NCBI RefSeq assembly: GCF_013408335.1
Contig: NZ_JACBZR010000001.1
Span: 4,875,501 to 4,939,500, forward strand
Direction: 5' to 3'
Length of the DNA stretch: 64,000 nt
Source: Nocardioides panzhihuensis
GTDB taxonomy: Bacteria; Actinomycetota; Actinomycetes; Propionibacteriales; Nocardioidaceae
The notes below the pieces were generated by a model that saw only the letters and a list, made by a program, of their open reading frames with translations, was not told the origin of the DNA and ran no database searches. Both the position numbers and the translations under genes were made by a program. Below, in pieces: positions 27,931 through 36,440 of the stretch (its first letter is position 1; every line of letters begins with the position of its first letter).

Positions 27931-27948
27931 CGGGCGGACCTGGGCAGG

Positions 27949-28548
27949 TCAGGCGCGCTGCTCGACCAGTCCGAGCAGCTGCGTCGCGGCCAGATCGATC
28001 GCCGCGCCCGCGGTCTCCGCGTCGCCCTCGTTGAGGTAGAGCAGCGTCAGACCGTCCACGATCGCGGTCAGGTAGCGCGCGAGCACCGCGACGTCGACCG
28101 TCCAGGTCACGCCGGCGCTGGCCGCGAGCGTCTCGATCACCGTGGTGTGCGCGTCCAGGTAGGTGCGGTACTGCAGCCGGGCGATCTCTGCCAGCGCCGG
28201 GCTGCGCGTCGCGTACTGCGTCAGCTCGTAGGTCACCCGGTGCTCGTCGGGGTTGTCCAGGACGTGCTGCCAGTAGGACGCCAGCCCGCCGCGCAGCTTC
28301 TCCTCCAGCGTCCCCGGGCCCTCGATGATCTCCAGCGCCGGCGCCAAGGTGTGACCGGTGATCGTCGTGATCACCTGCTCCAAGAGCTCCTCCTTGGAGC
28401 GGAAGCAGTAGTGGAAGGTGCCGAGCGGCATGTCGGCCTCCGCCACGATGGACCGGGTGGTGGCCTGGGCGACGCCGTCCCGCGCCATCACCTGGATCGC
28501 GGCCTGGACCAGCAACCGTCGTCGTTCGTCCGCAGACACCCTCGCCAC
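27949..28548 (-). CDS. TetR-family transcriptional regulator
   Basis: The protein has 199 residues if it starts at GTG 28548; GTG 28539 is also possible. The HTH reads LVQAAIQVMARDGVAQATTR, then SIVAEADMPLGTFHYCFRSK. The C-terminal domain is TetR_C_6-like (ELTQYATRSPALAEIARLQY). It converges on the sphingolipid/oxidase operon, a common place for a local regulator, but no matching operator has been found in either promoter. The frame is open further upstream, but that stretch overlaps the tRNA terminator and is not coding. Confidence 0.8.
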   Translation of the reverse strand: MARVSADERRRLLVQAAIQVMARDGVAQATTRSIVAEADMPLGTFHYCFRSKEELLEQVITTITGHTLAPALEIIEGPGTLEEKLRGGLASYWQHVLDNPDEHRVTYELTQYATRSPALAEIARLQYRTYLDAHTTVIETLAASAGVTWTVDVAVLARYLTAIVDGLTLLYLNEGDAETAGAAIDLAATQLLGLVEQRA

Positions 28549-28633
28549 GTGACCAAGACTAGCGTCCAAGACAGCCCCGCCTGAGACGGGCAGGGGACAC
28601 AAGCGGCGGGTGAGGGCGAAGGACAAAGCAACA

Positions 28634-28679
28634 AAACCCGGCCTTCGCAGCCGTGTTGTGGCTGGTCGGGACCGGGTTT
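28634..28679 (-). terminator. Terminator of the tRNA-Thr gene
   Basis: AAACCCGG (28634-28641) and CCGGGTTT (28672-28679) form perfect arms, 8 nt past the tRNA 3' end on the minus strand. The minus-strand transcript continues as TTTTGTTGC, a good T-rich tail. Confidence 0.75.
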
Positions 28680-28686
28680 CTGTCGG

Positions 28687-28759
28687 AGCCGCCTGTCGGA
28701 ATCGAACCGACGACCTTCTCATTACGAGTGAGACGCTCTACCGACTGAGCTAAGGCGGC
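28687..28759 (-). tRNA. tRNA-Thr (anticodon CGU)
   Basis: The 73-nt cloverleaf on the minus strand has the acceptor stem GCCGCCT/AGGCGGC with U73, and a D-arm GCTC...GAGC. The anticodon arm is TCTCA-CTCGTAA-TGAGA with anticodon CGT, and the T-arm is GTCGG-TTCGATT-CCGAC. CCA is not encoded. The anticodon reads ACG codons (Thr). Confidence 0.95.
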
Positions 28760-28772
28760 GTACCGTCATCCG

Positions 28773-28931
28773 TTACCGCATGAAGCGGGTCTGGTTGAGC
28801 GGACCGGAAGAGTGTACCGAGACTGCGCGCTCGACACTAAAACGGTGCGCTTCGACCTGCTCGTCGATGGTCATGCGGGTGGGCTTGCCCTTGCCGATGA
28901 GGCGGCCCAAGCGGCGTACGCCGTGCTTCAT
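28773..28931 (-). CDS. Small basic protein of unknown function (52 aa)
   Basis: ATG 28931 has a good ribosome site (AGGGGAG about 9 nt upstream). The 52-residue product starts MKHGVRRLGRLIGKGKPTRM and is Arg/Lys-rich in the first 20 residues, with no membrane segment. It lies 13 nt upstream of tRNA-Thr on the same strand and is divergent from the LysR gene. No family is recognised. The strong start signal and bias make it a plausible real gene. Confidence 0.5.
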   Translation of the reverse strand: MKHGVRRLGRLIGKGKPTRMTIDEQVEAHRFSVERAVSVHSSGPLNQTRFMR

Positions 28932-29042
28932 TGTTGCTCTGCTCCCCTGTGAAGATGTTTCTGCCACCGACTGTGGACACAGTGGTGGTGATTCAAGGAT
29001 GACCGGTGGCGACTCATAGAGGTAGGCGATCTTTCCTTTAAA

Positions 29043-29057
29043 AGACATAGGATGTCT
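29043..29057. promoter_or_regulatory. Palindrome overlapping the LysR gene start
   Basis: AGACAT (29043-29048) and ATGTCT (29052-29057) form a perfect 6-bp dyad with a 3-nt spacer, ending 3 nt before the ATG at 29060. A binding site here would suit autorepression by the LysR protein. Confidence 0.45.
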
Positions 29058-29059
29058 CT

Positions 29060-29986
29060 ATGTTGTCGCTGCACCAGCTCCGCGTGTTCCTCGCGGTCTA
29101 CGAGCATGGCTCGCTGACCGCGGCGGCCGAGGCGCTCGGTTATGCGCAGCCGTCCATCTCGGAGCAGGTCAGAGGCTTGGAGCGTACGCTCGGCGTCCAG
29201 CTCTTCCGACGCGTCGGGCGCGGGGTGGTGCCGACGGGCGTGGCCGACGAGCTGAGACCCCACGCGGAGCGTACGGTCGCGGCCGCCGAGGAGGCACGCA
29301 AGGCCGTTCAGGCGGTGAAGCAGTTCGAGACCGGCACAATCCGGTTCGGGATGTTCGGGATCGCGCGACTCTATGGCGGCGCCGGCTTGGTCGCGGACGT
29401 GCTCGATCGATACCCGGGCGTCCGCGTCGAGCTGATCGGCCAGAACTCCGCCGAGGTCCAGGACGACCTGCGGCGTGGGCGGCTCGAGGCGGCGATGCTC
29501 TCGGTCGGCAGCGTCTCCGGCGAAGGGCTGAAGGTCACGCCGGTCGCGCGAGACGAGCTCGTCTACATCTCCGCCGACCCGGCCCACTTGGCCACGCCGG
29601 TCACCCCCCACCGGCTCTCGCTGGCCACCCTGGTCATGTCCGACACGACCTGGAGCGCTGAGGACCCGACCCGCGTCACCATCCGCAACCTGCTCCACGA
29701 GACCGGCCGCAACCCGCCGAGCCGGATCGAGGTCGAGGACATCGAGACGGCGGTCGAGCTGGTCGGGATGGGGTATGCCGACGGCGTCGTCCCGAAGGGA
29801 GCCGCCGAGCAGCTGCTCCCCCGGCTGGCGCCGAAGGCCGGATGGGTGTCACTGCGACCCCGGACGTACGACACCTTCGCCGTCGTCCATCGCAACGACG
29901 CCACCCTCTCCCCCGCCGCCACGCTGATGATCGAGCTGGCCACCAAGCGGATCCAGGCCATCGCGGACCCGGTCCACCGGCGATAA
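29060..29986 (+). CDS. LysR-family transcriptional regulator
   Basis: The protein has 308 residues. The N-terminal winged HTH is canonical (LHQLRVFLAVYEHGSLTAAA, then EALGYAQPSISEQVRGLERT, LGVQLFRRVGRGVVPT). The periplasmic-binding-like effector domain follows (IRFGMFGIARLYGGAGLVAD). ATG 29060 is close to the divergent 52-aa gene start (28931), and the palindrome described above overlaps the leader. No clear target operon is adjacent; the divergent small gene and tRNA are the only candidates. The inducer is unknown. Confidence 0.87.
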   Translation: MLSLHQLRVFLAVYEHGSLTAAAEALGYAQPSISEQVRGLERTLGVQLFRRVGRGVVPTGVADELRPHAERTVAAAEEARKAVQAVKQFETGTIRFGMFGIARLYGGAGLVADVLDRYPGVRVELIGQNSAEVQDDLRRGRLEAAMLSVGSVSGEGLKVTPVARDELVYISADPAHLATPVTPHRLSLATLVMSDTTWSAEDPTRVTIRNLLHETGRNPPSRIEVEDIETAVELVGMGYADGVVPKGAAEQLLPRLAPKAGWVSLRPRTYDTFAVVHRNDATLSPAATLMIELATKRIQAIADPVHRR

Positions 29987-30008
29987 GGCCAGACCTCCAT
30001 CAAGGCGG

Positions 30009-30095
30009 TGTCCTGAGGCTTGTCGAAGGGTATGCAGGCGAAGGTCTACATCCCGCGCGGAGGTCCGCTGGGGATGTGAGCCTTCGCCTGCATAC
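30009..30095. repeat. REP-like core plus long imperfect hairpin between convergent genes
   Basis: TGTCCTGAG-CTTGTCGAAGG at 30009-30031 is a variant of a word found elsewhere in the window (48550, 63577). It merges into a hairpin with arms 30030-30053 and 30072-30095 (outer stem GTATGCAGGCGAAGG, perfect 15 bp, inner CATCCC/GGGATG). It lies between the LysR stop and the convergent excalibur gene and could terminate both. Confidence 0.6.
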
Positions 30096-30113
30096 CTTGA
30101 CGAACGGGCAAGC

Positions 30114-30719
30114 TCAGTCGCAGCCGTAGCCGTCGTTGTCCCGGTCGAGACGCCACGGGTCGGAGCTGTTGTTGACCCGTACCGGCTTCTTGGACGCCGG
30201 GATCTCGCCACAGTCGAGGTCGTTGCCGCTGGTCGCGTTGTAGACCTTCACGCCATTCCGGTACGTGTAGTCCAGGCCCGAGGTCGCGGGAGGCGTGCTG
30301 CCACGCTTCCGCAGGTAGAACGACGCGGACACGTCGGTCCGCCGGTTGGCGTCGCCGGCGAACTTCCAGCGGTAGTAGCGGCTGACCTTCGGGGTCACGA
30401 TCACGGCGCACTTGCCGTACCGGTTGGTGACGCAGGAGGCCACGTTGCCCCAGCGGCCGCTGGCCTTCTTCTGCAGGTGGATGCGCTTGCCCTTGACCGC
30501 GTTGCCGCCTGCGGTCAGCTTGCCGACGGGGCGGTAGGACCTCGTCCCGTACTTGTTGGCAGAGACCTTGACGACCTTGGTGACCACCTTGGCGACGGAC
30601 CCCGTGGGCGTGGCGGCGTAGGCGGCGGGCTGACTGATGACGGGGGCTACTGCGATCGCCAAGGCGGCGACTGCGGTGGCAGCGAAGACCTTCGTCGTCG
30701 AACGGATTCGCTGGTGCAT
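30114..30719 (-). CDS. Secreted excalibur-domain protein
   Basis: The protein has 201 residues from ATG 30719. A signal peptide (FAATAVAALAIAVAPVIS, cleavage near AYA-AT) precedes a beta-rich domain of about 100 residues with a Cys pair (ASCVTNRYGKCAV). The C-terminus is an excalibur calcium-binding motif: NDLDCGEIPASKKPV, then DPWRLDRDNDGYGCD with the DxDxDG loop. Such proteins are exported or wall-associated, often joined to nuclease or surface domains. The role here is unknown. Confidence 0.8.
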   Translation of the reverse strand: MHQRIRSTTKVFAATAVAALAIAVAPVISQPAAYAATPTGSVAKVVTKVVKVSANKYGTRSYRPVGKLTAGGNAVKGKRIHLQKKASGRWGNVASCVTNRYGKCAVIVTPKVSRYYRWKFAGDANRRTDVSASFYLRKRGSTPPATSGLDYTYRNGVKVYNATSGNDLDCGEIPASKKPVRVNNSSDPWRLDRDNDGYGCD

Positions 30720-30849
30720 GATCACGTAGGCGTGACCCTTCTTCTCGTAATGACGGCTTCCGGTTGAGATCCTCTGAGTCAGAGAGATCCACCGGGGCGT
30801 CATGACGAGAACCCACCCGAGATGGGGTATATCCGCTAGTTCTGCGGCG

Positions 30850-32361
30850 TCAGCACTTCAGGCCGTCGTCGGGAACCTTGCCGTCGACGAGGTAGGCGTC
30901 GATGGCGTCGTCCACGCAGCCGTTGCCCTGCATGTAGCCGGTGTGGCCGTCGCCGTCACGGGAGACGAGTACGCCGGAGTCGAGCGCCTCCGCGAGATCC
31001 TCGGCCCACTCGTAGGGAGTGGCCGGGTCGCGGGTGGTGCCGATGACGACGATCGGGTTGGAACCCTCGGCGTCGATCTCCGGCTCGGGCTCGGTGGCCT
31101 CGAACTTCTCCGCGGCGCAGCCGGTGAGCATCCAGGCGAGGGCGGAACCGAAGGTGGGAGCGGCCTTCTCGAAGGCGGGCAGCTGCTTGCGTACCTCCGC
31201 CGGGGTGAGACCGGAGGAGTCGTCGAGGCAGTTGATCGCCCAGTTGGCCTCCATCGTGTTGTTGATGTAGCCACCCTTGGGATCACGGCCCGCGTAGTTG
31301 TCCGAGAGGCTCATCAGCTGGGAGCCGTCACCCTTCAGCGCCGCCTCGAGGGCGTCGGTGAGGTAAGGCCAGTAGGACTCGACGTAGAGCGGGGTGATCA
31401 GGCCGTAGAGGGCGTTGCCGGCAGTCAGCTCACGGTCACCTGCCGGCAGCGGCTCGGCGTCGATGTCGGCCAGCAGCTTCTGAACCCGCTCGACGCCCTG
31501 GTCGACGGTGTCGCCGAGGAAGCAGCTGCCCTCGTCGACGCAGTTCTCGACGTAGGAGCGGAGCGCGACCTCGAAGCCCTTGGCCTGCGCCAGGTTGGAG
31601 TCGATCACGCTCAGCCCGGGGGCGATCGCGCCGTCGAGCACGAAGCGGCCGACGCGGTCGGGGTAGAGCTCGGCGTAGGTCGAGCCGAGCTGGGTGCCGT
31701 AGGAGGCGCCGAAGTAGTCGAGCTGGTCCTCCCCGAGCGCGGCCCGCAGTACGTCCATGTCCCGGGCCGCCTCGACGGTGCTGACATGGGCGGAGATCCC
31801 GCGTCGCTGGGCCGCGCAGCCGTTGGCCATCTCGACGCCGGTGCCGACGTAGGCCTTCTCCTCGGCGACGTCGTCAGGGTCGGGGTCGACCGCGATGTAG
31901 TCATCCAGGGCGTCGTCGGTGAGGCAGTCGACCGGGGTGCTCTGCCCGACACCACGCGGGTCGAACCCGACGATGTCGTAGGAGTCGCGGACCTTGGAGC
32001 CGAAGGACTGGTTGTTGTAGAGGGCGTAGTCGATGCCCGACCCGCCCGGGCCACCCGGGTTGATCGCCAGGGAGCCGCTCTTCTCCTTGTTGGCCGGGTC
32101 CTTGATCACCGCGACGTCGATGGTGCGGCCGGTCGGGTCGGAGTAGTCGAGCGGGACCTCGAGGGTCGCGCACTCGAAGGCGCCGTTGCACTTCTTCCAG
32201 TCCAGCTTCTGGCTGTAGAAGGACTGCAGCCCTTCGGTCGGGGCCGCGGTCGCCGACGCGCTCGGGCTCACCCGGTCGGCGTCGGGAGTGCCGCCGCCGG
32301 CACCACAGCCGGCGGTGAACACGGCCAGGGTGGTCAGGGCGATCACGACTTTGGGTTTCAC
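30850..32361 (-). CDS. Secreted S33-type alpha/beta hydrolase lipoprotein (tripeptidyl aminopeptidase-like)
   Basis: The protein has 503 residues. The lipobox is FTAGC at about residue 19. The domain has NPGGPGGSGIDY for the oxyanion hole and YDIVGFDPRGVGQS. The nucleophile Ser is in YFGASYGTQLG, the acid lies around TRDPATPYEWAEDL, and the catalytic His is in DGDGHTGYMQG. This is the SlpD/SlpE (SCO3540-like) family of mycelium-associated aminopeptidases that clip N-terminal tripeptides. Its stop-side neighbour order (peptidase, holB, tmk) matches Streptomyces. It overlaps the holB stop (ATGA). Confidence 0.87.
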   Translation of the reverse strand: MKPKVVIALTTLAVFTAGCGAGGGTPDADRVSPSASATAAPTEGLQSFYSQKLDWKKCNGAFECATLEVPLDYSDPTGRTIDVAVIKDPANKEKSGSLAINPGGPGGSGIDYALYNNQSFGSKVRDSYDIVGFDPRGVGQSTPVDCLTDDALDDYIAVDPDPDDVAEEKAYVGTGVEMANGCAAQRRGISAHVSTVEAARDMDVLRAALGEDQLDYFGASYGTQLGSTYAELYPDRVGRFVLDGAIAPGLSVIDSNLAQAKGFEVALRSYVENCVDEGSCFLGDTVDQGVERVQKLLADIDAEPLPAGDRELTAGNALYGLITPLYVESYWPYLTDALEAALKGDGSQLMSLSDNYAGRDPKGGYINNTMEANWAINCLDDSSGLTPAEVRKQLPAFEKAAPTFGSALAWMLTGCAAEKFEATEPEPEIDAEGSNPIVVIGTTRDPATPYEWAEDLAEALDSGVLVSRDGDGHTGYMQGNGCVDDAIDAYLVDGKVPDDGLKC

Positions 32362-33560
32362 TGATCTCCTCCGGGTGGCAACAGCGCCACCATCATGGCT
32401 TCCAGGACCAACTGGGGCTGCACGTTGAACTCCAGCAGCTGCTCTCGGGCTTCGAAGATCGCACCGATGCGCTGCAGGTTGAGCTCGGGCGTGGAGCGTT
32501 CGACGAGCTGCTCGATCTCGCGTCGGTGCTCCTCGTTGACCAGCGCCACGGGAGCACCGGCGGCCAAGGTGATCGCGTCGCGATAGATCGAGACCAGGTC
32601 CATCAGGCCGCGGTCGATCACGTCGCGGTGGCGGCGGGTGGCCCGGCGCTTCTGATCCTTCTCGAGCGCGGCCAGAGCGGGACCGTATTCACGCGGACGA
32701 CGCCCACGGTCGACCACGCCATAGCCCACGTCGAGATCGGACTTCTCTTTCGCGTCGAGGTCGGCGGTGACCGCGTCGGCCTCCTCCTTCGACACCGCGG
32801 CGAGCTCCCCGGCGGCCCGGAGCGCGTCGGCGAGAGTGGTCAGCCGGGTCGGGTAGGCGACCACCTGCTCGCGTCGCCGACGGGTGTCGTCGTCGCGGGC
32901 CAGCGCCTTGGCCCGGCCGATGTGGCCCTGGCTCGCGCGCGCCGCGTAGGTGCCGCGCGCCTCGTCTACCCCGAGCGTACGCTGCAGAAAGGCCGACACG
33001 TCGGGGGTCGTCGGGGTGGTCAGGGTGACCAGGCGGCACCGGGACCGGATGGTCGGGAGGACGTCCTCGACCGTCGGCGCGCAGAGCATCCACACCGTGC
33101 GGGCGCCGGGCTCCTCGACCGCCTTGAGCAGCGCGTTGTTGGCCTGCTCCGTGAGCCGGTCGGCGTCCTCGATGATCAGGATCTGCCAGCGGCTTCCAGC
33201 CGGGGAGAGGGCGGCCTGCCGCACCAGGTCGCGGATCTCGTCGACCCCGAGGGTCAGCTTCTCGGTGCGGACCAGGTTGACGTCGGCGTGGCTCCCGGCG
33301 AGCACCGTGTGGCACTCGTGGCAGTGGCCACAGCCGCCGTTCGGGCACTGGAGCGCCGCGGCGAAGGCGATCGCGGCGTTGGAGCGTCCGGAGCCTGGCG
33401 GCCCCGTGAAGAGCCACGACTGGGTCATCCCCTTGCCGAAGCGGCGCCCGAGACCATCGGTTGAGCCGGTCGCGGCGGTCTGCAACATCGAGATGATGTG
33501 GCGCTGGCCGACGAGGTTGTCCCAGACCGACCGACCGTCCGAGGTGGTGGCGATGCTCAT
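32358..33560 (-). CDS. holB: DNA polymerase III subunit delta'
   Basis: The protein has 400 residues and is part of the clamp-loader complex that places the beta sliding clamp on DNA. The AAA+ module shows SWLFTGPPGSGRSNAAIAFA, a P-loop with Arg in place of Lys as expected for the non-hydrolysing delta'. The zinc module is CPNGGCGHCHEC, with IEDADRLTEQANNALLKAVE (sensor/Walker B region) following. It overlaps tmk at ATGA 33557-33560 and the peptidase at its 3' end, forming a tmk-holB-peptidase operon. Confidence 0.92.
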   Translation of the reverse strand: MSIATTSDGRSVWDNLVGQRHIISMLQTAATGSTDGLGRRFGKGMTQSWLFTGPPGSGRSNAAIAFAAALQCPNGGCGHCHECHTVLAGSHADVNLVRTEKLTLGVDEIRDLVRQAALSPAGSRWQILIIEDADRLTEQANNALLKAVEEPGARTVWMLCAPTVEDVLPTIRSRCRLVTLTTPTTPDVSAFLQRTLGVDEARGTYAARASQGHIGRAKALARDDDTRRRREQVVAYPTRLTTLADALRAAGELAAVSKEEADAVTADLDAKEKSDLDVGYGVVDRGRRPREYGPALAALEKDQKRRATRRHRDVIDRGLMDLVSIYRDAITLAAGAPVALVNEEHRREIEQLVERSTPELNLQRIGAIFEAREQLLEFNVQPQLVLEAMMVALLPPGGDQ

Positions 33561-34207
33561 GCGCTCACCGCCTGGCGGAGCTTGGGCTCGAGACGCGCCA
33601 GCACCGCCGCATGGATCTCCTCGACCTGGGCGCGGGCGTCCAGGACCAGATAGTGATCGGGGTCCCGCTTCGCGAGCGCGACGAACGCCTCACGCACCCG
33701 CTGATGGAACTCCACCGACTCCTGCTCCATCCGGTCGCGCTCCTCGAACCGGGTGAACCCGGCCGCCGGATCCAGGTCGAGCAGCACCGTCAGATGAGGC
33801 CGCAGGTCGGCGGTCGCCCAGCGCGCCACCTCCTCGAGCTGCGCGGTGTCCAGGACCCGGCCGGCGCCCTGATAGGCCAGCATCGAATCGACATAGCGGT
33901 CGGTGATGACCACCTCTCCACGCTCCAGCGCCGGGCGCACCATCGACTCGATGTGCTCGGCCTTGTCGGCAGCGAACAGCAGCGCCTCGGTCCGGTCGTC
34001 GAGATCGCCGGTCTCCGGGGACAGCACGATGCGGCGTACGTCCTTGCCTACGGCTGTGTCTCCCGGCTCGAAGGTCAGCAGGACCTGGTGGCCGCGGGCG
34101 GCCAGCGCCTCCTGGAGCAGCCGGGACTGGGTGGACTTGCCCGACCCCTCGCCACCCTCGAAACAGACGAAGACGCCGCGCTCTGCGTAGACACCCGGAA
34201 ACCTCAC
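33557..34207 (-). CDS. tmk: Thymidylate kinase
   Basis: The protein has 216 residues and phosphorylates dTMP to dTDP. The P-loop is FEGGEGSGKSTQSRLL. The EPG motif reads LTFEPGDTAVG, where most homologues have EPGGT. DR-Y is seen in VVITDRYVDSMLAYQG, and the LID segment is RFEERDRMEQES. GTG 34207 is the only start that includes the full first strand (GVFVCFEGG). It is the first gene of the overlapping tmk-holB-peptidase operon. Confidence 0.92.
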   Translation of the reverse strand: MRFPGVYAERGVFVCFEGGEGSGKSTQSRLLQEALAARGHQVLLTFEPGDTAVGKDVRRIVLSPETGDLDDRTEALLFAADKAEHIESMVRPALERGEVVITDRYVDSMLAYQGAGRVLDTAQLEEVARWATADLRPHLTVLLDLDPAAGFTRFEERDRMEQESVEFHQRVREAFVALAKRDPDHYLVLDARAQVEEIHAAVLARLEPKLRQAVSA

Positions 34208-34355
34208 GAACCAAACCTACGGGGTGGCACCGACAACCGCCGCACGCCGCACGCCGCATCTGCCTCTTGGGAATGGCGCTGTTGGCTGCCGAACGGTACC
34301 GCCACCACGTTAAGGTTCGAGACGCCCCCCCGCATTGATCAACTAGGAGTCACAG

Positions 34356-34973
34356 GTGACCTACGTCCTGATCGCCCTGCTGCTGGCCGCACTCGCGGTC
34401 GCGGCCTATCTGCTCTGGAAGAGCAAGCAGCAGCCGCAGACGCAACAGGAGCCCGACGACTTCATCGGCGACCAGCACAAGCACGCCTCCGACCAGCTGC
34501 GTCAGGTGCGCAACGGCGACGTCATCGAATACCTCGGCCACAACTGGTTCGTCCGCGGTCGGATCGACTTCGACGAGCACGGCTACCGCTGGACCGAGCA
34601 CATGCTCGACGACGCCGAGGGCAAGAAGTGGCTCTCGATCGAGGACGACGAGAGCTTCGAGGTCTCGCTGTGGCACGCGATCCCGCTCGGTGACATCGAG
34701 CAGGGCGCCGTGGGCGACCGTGACGTCATCGTCGGCGGTGTCGCCTACCGGCTCCAGGAGAAGGGCACGGCCAACTTCACCGCGACCGGCGCGACCGGCA
34801 CCGCGCCGTCCGGGACGGCCGACTACGCCGACTACAAGTCGGTCGACGGCGGGCTGCTCGGCTTCGAGAAGTGGGGCAGCAACTGGGAGCCCTCCCTCGG
34901 CGAGGTGCTGCAGCCGTTCGAGCTGACCGTCTACCCCTCCACCGACCGGCCCGCGACCCTGGACGACGAGTGA
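34356..34973 (+). CDS. DUF4178 protein with N-terminal membrane anchor
   Basis: The protein has 205 residues. GTG 34356 follows AGGAGT. One TM segment (LIALLLAALAVAAYLLW) is followed by a charged linker and a beta-rich DUF4178 domain: GDVIEYLGHNWFVRGRIDFD and GYRWTEHMLDDAEGKKWLSI. It opens a six-gene co-directional module. GTGA overlap with the next gene shows coupling. The biochemical role is not established; I recall the domain recurring with membrane aminopropyltransferases and stress-related membrane systems. Confidence 0.82.
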   Translation: MTYVLIALLLAALAVAAYLLWKSKQQPQTQQEPDDFIGDQHKHASDQLRQVRNGDVIEYLGHNWFVRGRIDFDEHGYRWTEHMLDDAEGKKWLSIEDDESFEVSLWHAIPLGDIEQGAVGDRDVIVGGVAYRLQEKGTANFTATGATGTAPSGTADYADYKSVDGGLLGFEKWGSNWEPSLGEVLQPFELTVYPSTDRPATLDDE

Positions 34974-35491
34974 CGCTTCTCGACGTCCCGTTCGTGGACG
35001 TACGCGGCGACACCCTGCGCTGGACCCTCGCGCCCGTCCCGTGCACGCCGCTGGCTTCCCGGACGGTGCTGCTCGAGCGCGGGATGAGCGTCACGCTGAG
35101 CGTCCTGGGCGCCAGCCACCAGGTCGTCGTACGCCGCGACGACCGTCCGCTCCTGCACGAGACCGTCGCGTGCGGTATCGCCGAGGCGGCGCCGCTTGCC
35201 ACCGAGCATGCGACGGGCGGCTACCGCCTCGCCTCGCACGTGACGACGGTGGGGCCCGACGAGCTCGCCGCGGAGGCAGCGCGGCTCGTCGAGCGGTTGA
35301 GCGGGCGTACGGACGCCGTCGTCGCGCACTTCCCGGGCGACCCGCACGCGGTGACCGCACTGGCTCTGGACGGGGTGGGCGGCACGACGGCCGGGGAGAT
35401 CACCTGGCGCACCTGGCACACCTACCCACAGACCGGCGAGATCGTCGCCACCACCACCCGCTACCGGCCTGAGGAGGTCGCACGTGTCTGA
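34970..35491 (+). CDS. DUF2617 family protein
   Basis: The protein has 173 residues from GTG 34970, overlapping the previous stop. It is soluble. The family feature is the C-terminal WRTWHTYPQTGEIVATTTRY, seen in actinobacterial DUF2617 proteins, and an internal HFPGDPHAVTALAL stretch. Function is unknown. It overlaps the next gene by 8 nt. Confidence 0.78.
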   Translation: MTLLDVPFVDVRGDTLRWTLAPVPCTPLASRTVLLERGMSVTLSVLGASHQVVVRRDDRPLLHETVACGIAEAAPLATEHATGGYRLASHVTTVGPDELAAEAARLVERLSGRTDAVVAHFPGDPHAVTALALDGVGGTTAGEITWRTWHTYPQTGEIVATTTRYRPEEVARV

Positions 35492-35993
35492 CCCGAATCA
35501 TGGTCCGAACAGCTCGGGCGGGGGCCCGAACCGCAAGCTGATCGGCTGGTCGATCGTCGCCGCCTGCGTCGTGATCGCCCTCATCATCGCGATCGTCGCT
35601 TCCTCGGGCGGCGACAGCAGCCCCGAGAAGTACCTGCGCGACAACTTCGACCACGTGAGCGGCACCGACCCCGACACCGACGCCGGGATCGTCTTCGAGG
35701 ACGACGGCACCGTGACCTCGGTCGCCAGCAAGATCGCGGCCGACACGGACGCCGACGAGAACCGCGCCGACGGCTCCAACCAGTACCTGCGCTACGACGA
35801 CGACTGGCTGGTCGTGGTCGAGCCGCGGGAGCCCTCGGGGTCGACGATCACCCTCTACGAGTACGACCGCGGCTACCGCCATCACGCCACGGTGATCGGA
35901 CTGTGGGGCTGGAGCAGCTTCTACGGCCGCAACACCGGTGGCGGCAGCAGCGGTGACTCCTTCCGCGGCGGCGGCAGCGGATCCGGCAAGTGA
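35484..35993 (+). CDS. DUF4247 membrane-anchored protein
   Basis: The protein has 169 residues from GTG 35484. A short Gly/Asn-rich N-terminus is followed by one TM segment (LIGWSIVAACVVIALIIAIV) and an extracellular or lumenal domain (EKYLRDNFDHVSGTD, YLRYDDDWLVVVEP, LYEYDRGYRHHATVIGLWGW). The C-terminus is Gly/Ser-rich and flexible. Function is unknown. Membership of the module is supported by overlap and spacing (24 nt to the next gene). Confidence 0.78.
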   Translation: MSDPNHGPNSSGGGPNRKLIGWSIVAACVVIALIIAIVASSGGDSSPEKYLRDNFDHVSGTDPDTDAGIVFEDDGTVTSVASKIAADTDADENRADGSNQYLRYDDDWLVVVEPREPSGSTITLYEYDRGYRHHATVIGLWGWSSFYGRNTGGGSSGDSFRGGGSGSGK

Positions 35994-36017
35994 CCACCTC
36001 AGACTTGGAGATGAACG

Positions 36018-36440
36018 ATGAATGACCTGTTGACCGGACTGCTGTCCACCGTCGCCTTCGCTGCCCTCGGGCTGATCCTGCTGGTGATCGGCTTCTACGT
36101 GATCGACCTGCTCACGCCCGGCAAGCTGGGGCAGCTGATCTTCGTGGAGCACCGCCGCGACCCGGCGCTGCTGCTCGGCTCCTCGGTCCTCGCGATCGCC
36201 ACGATCGTGGCCACCTCGATCTACACCGCGGAGGCGGACACGTTCCAGGGCCTGGCCGAGACCGCTGCGTACGGATTCGTCGGGATCTTCCTGCTGGCGG
36301 TCTCCTTCGTGATCCTCGACCTGCTGACCCCGGGGCGACTCGGTGAGCTGATGACCGACGACAAGGACGATCCCGCGATCTGGGTCACCGTTGCGGTGCA
36401 GCTTGCCGTCGGCGTGATCGTGGCGGCCTCGATCACGTGA
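36018..36440 (+). CDS. DUF350 membrane protein
   Basis: The protein has 140 residues with four TM segments arranged as a repeat: VIGFYVIDLLTPGKLGQL and FVILDLLTPGRLGELM are two copies of the same motif. That internal duplication is typical of DUF350. The role is unknown. GTGA overlap with the next gene couples it to the membrane aminopropyltransferase. Confidence 0.85.
   Translation: MNDLLTGLLSTVAFAALGLILLVIGFYVIDLLTPGKLGQLIFVEHRRDPALLLGSSVLAIATIVATSIYTAEADTFQGLAETAAYGFVGIFLLAVSFVILDLLTPGRLGELMTDDKDDPAIWVTVAVQLAVGVIVAASIT

Noticed and set aside
27949..28722. Longer TetR gene starting at 28722
   Set aside because: The extension runs through the tRNA terminator and into the tRNA gene 3' end; the HTH begins normally after GTG 28548.
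28634..28931. tRNA-Thr as an integration site for a mobile element
   Set aside because: No integrase gene or duplicated 3' end of the tRNA is seen nearby; the recombinase remnant is 25 kb away.
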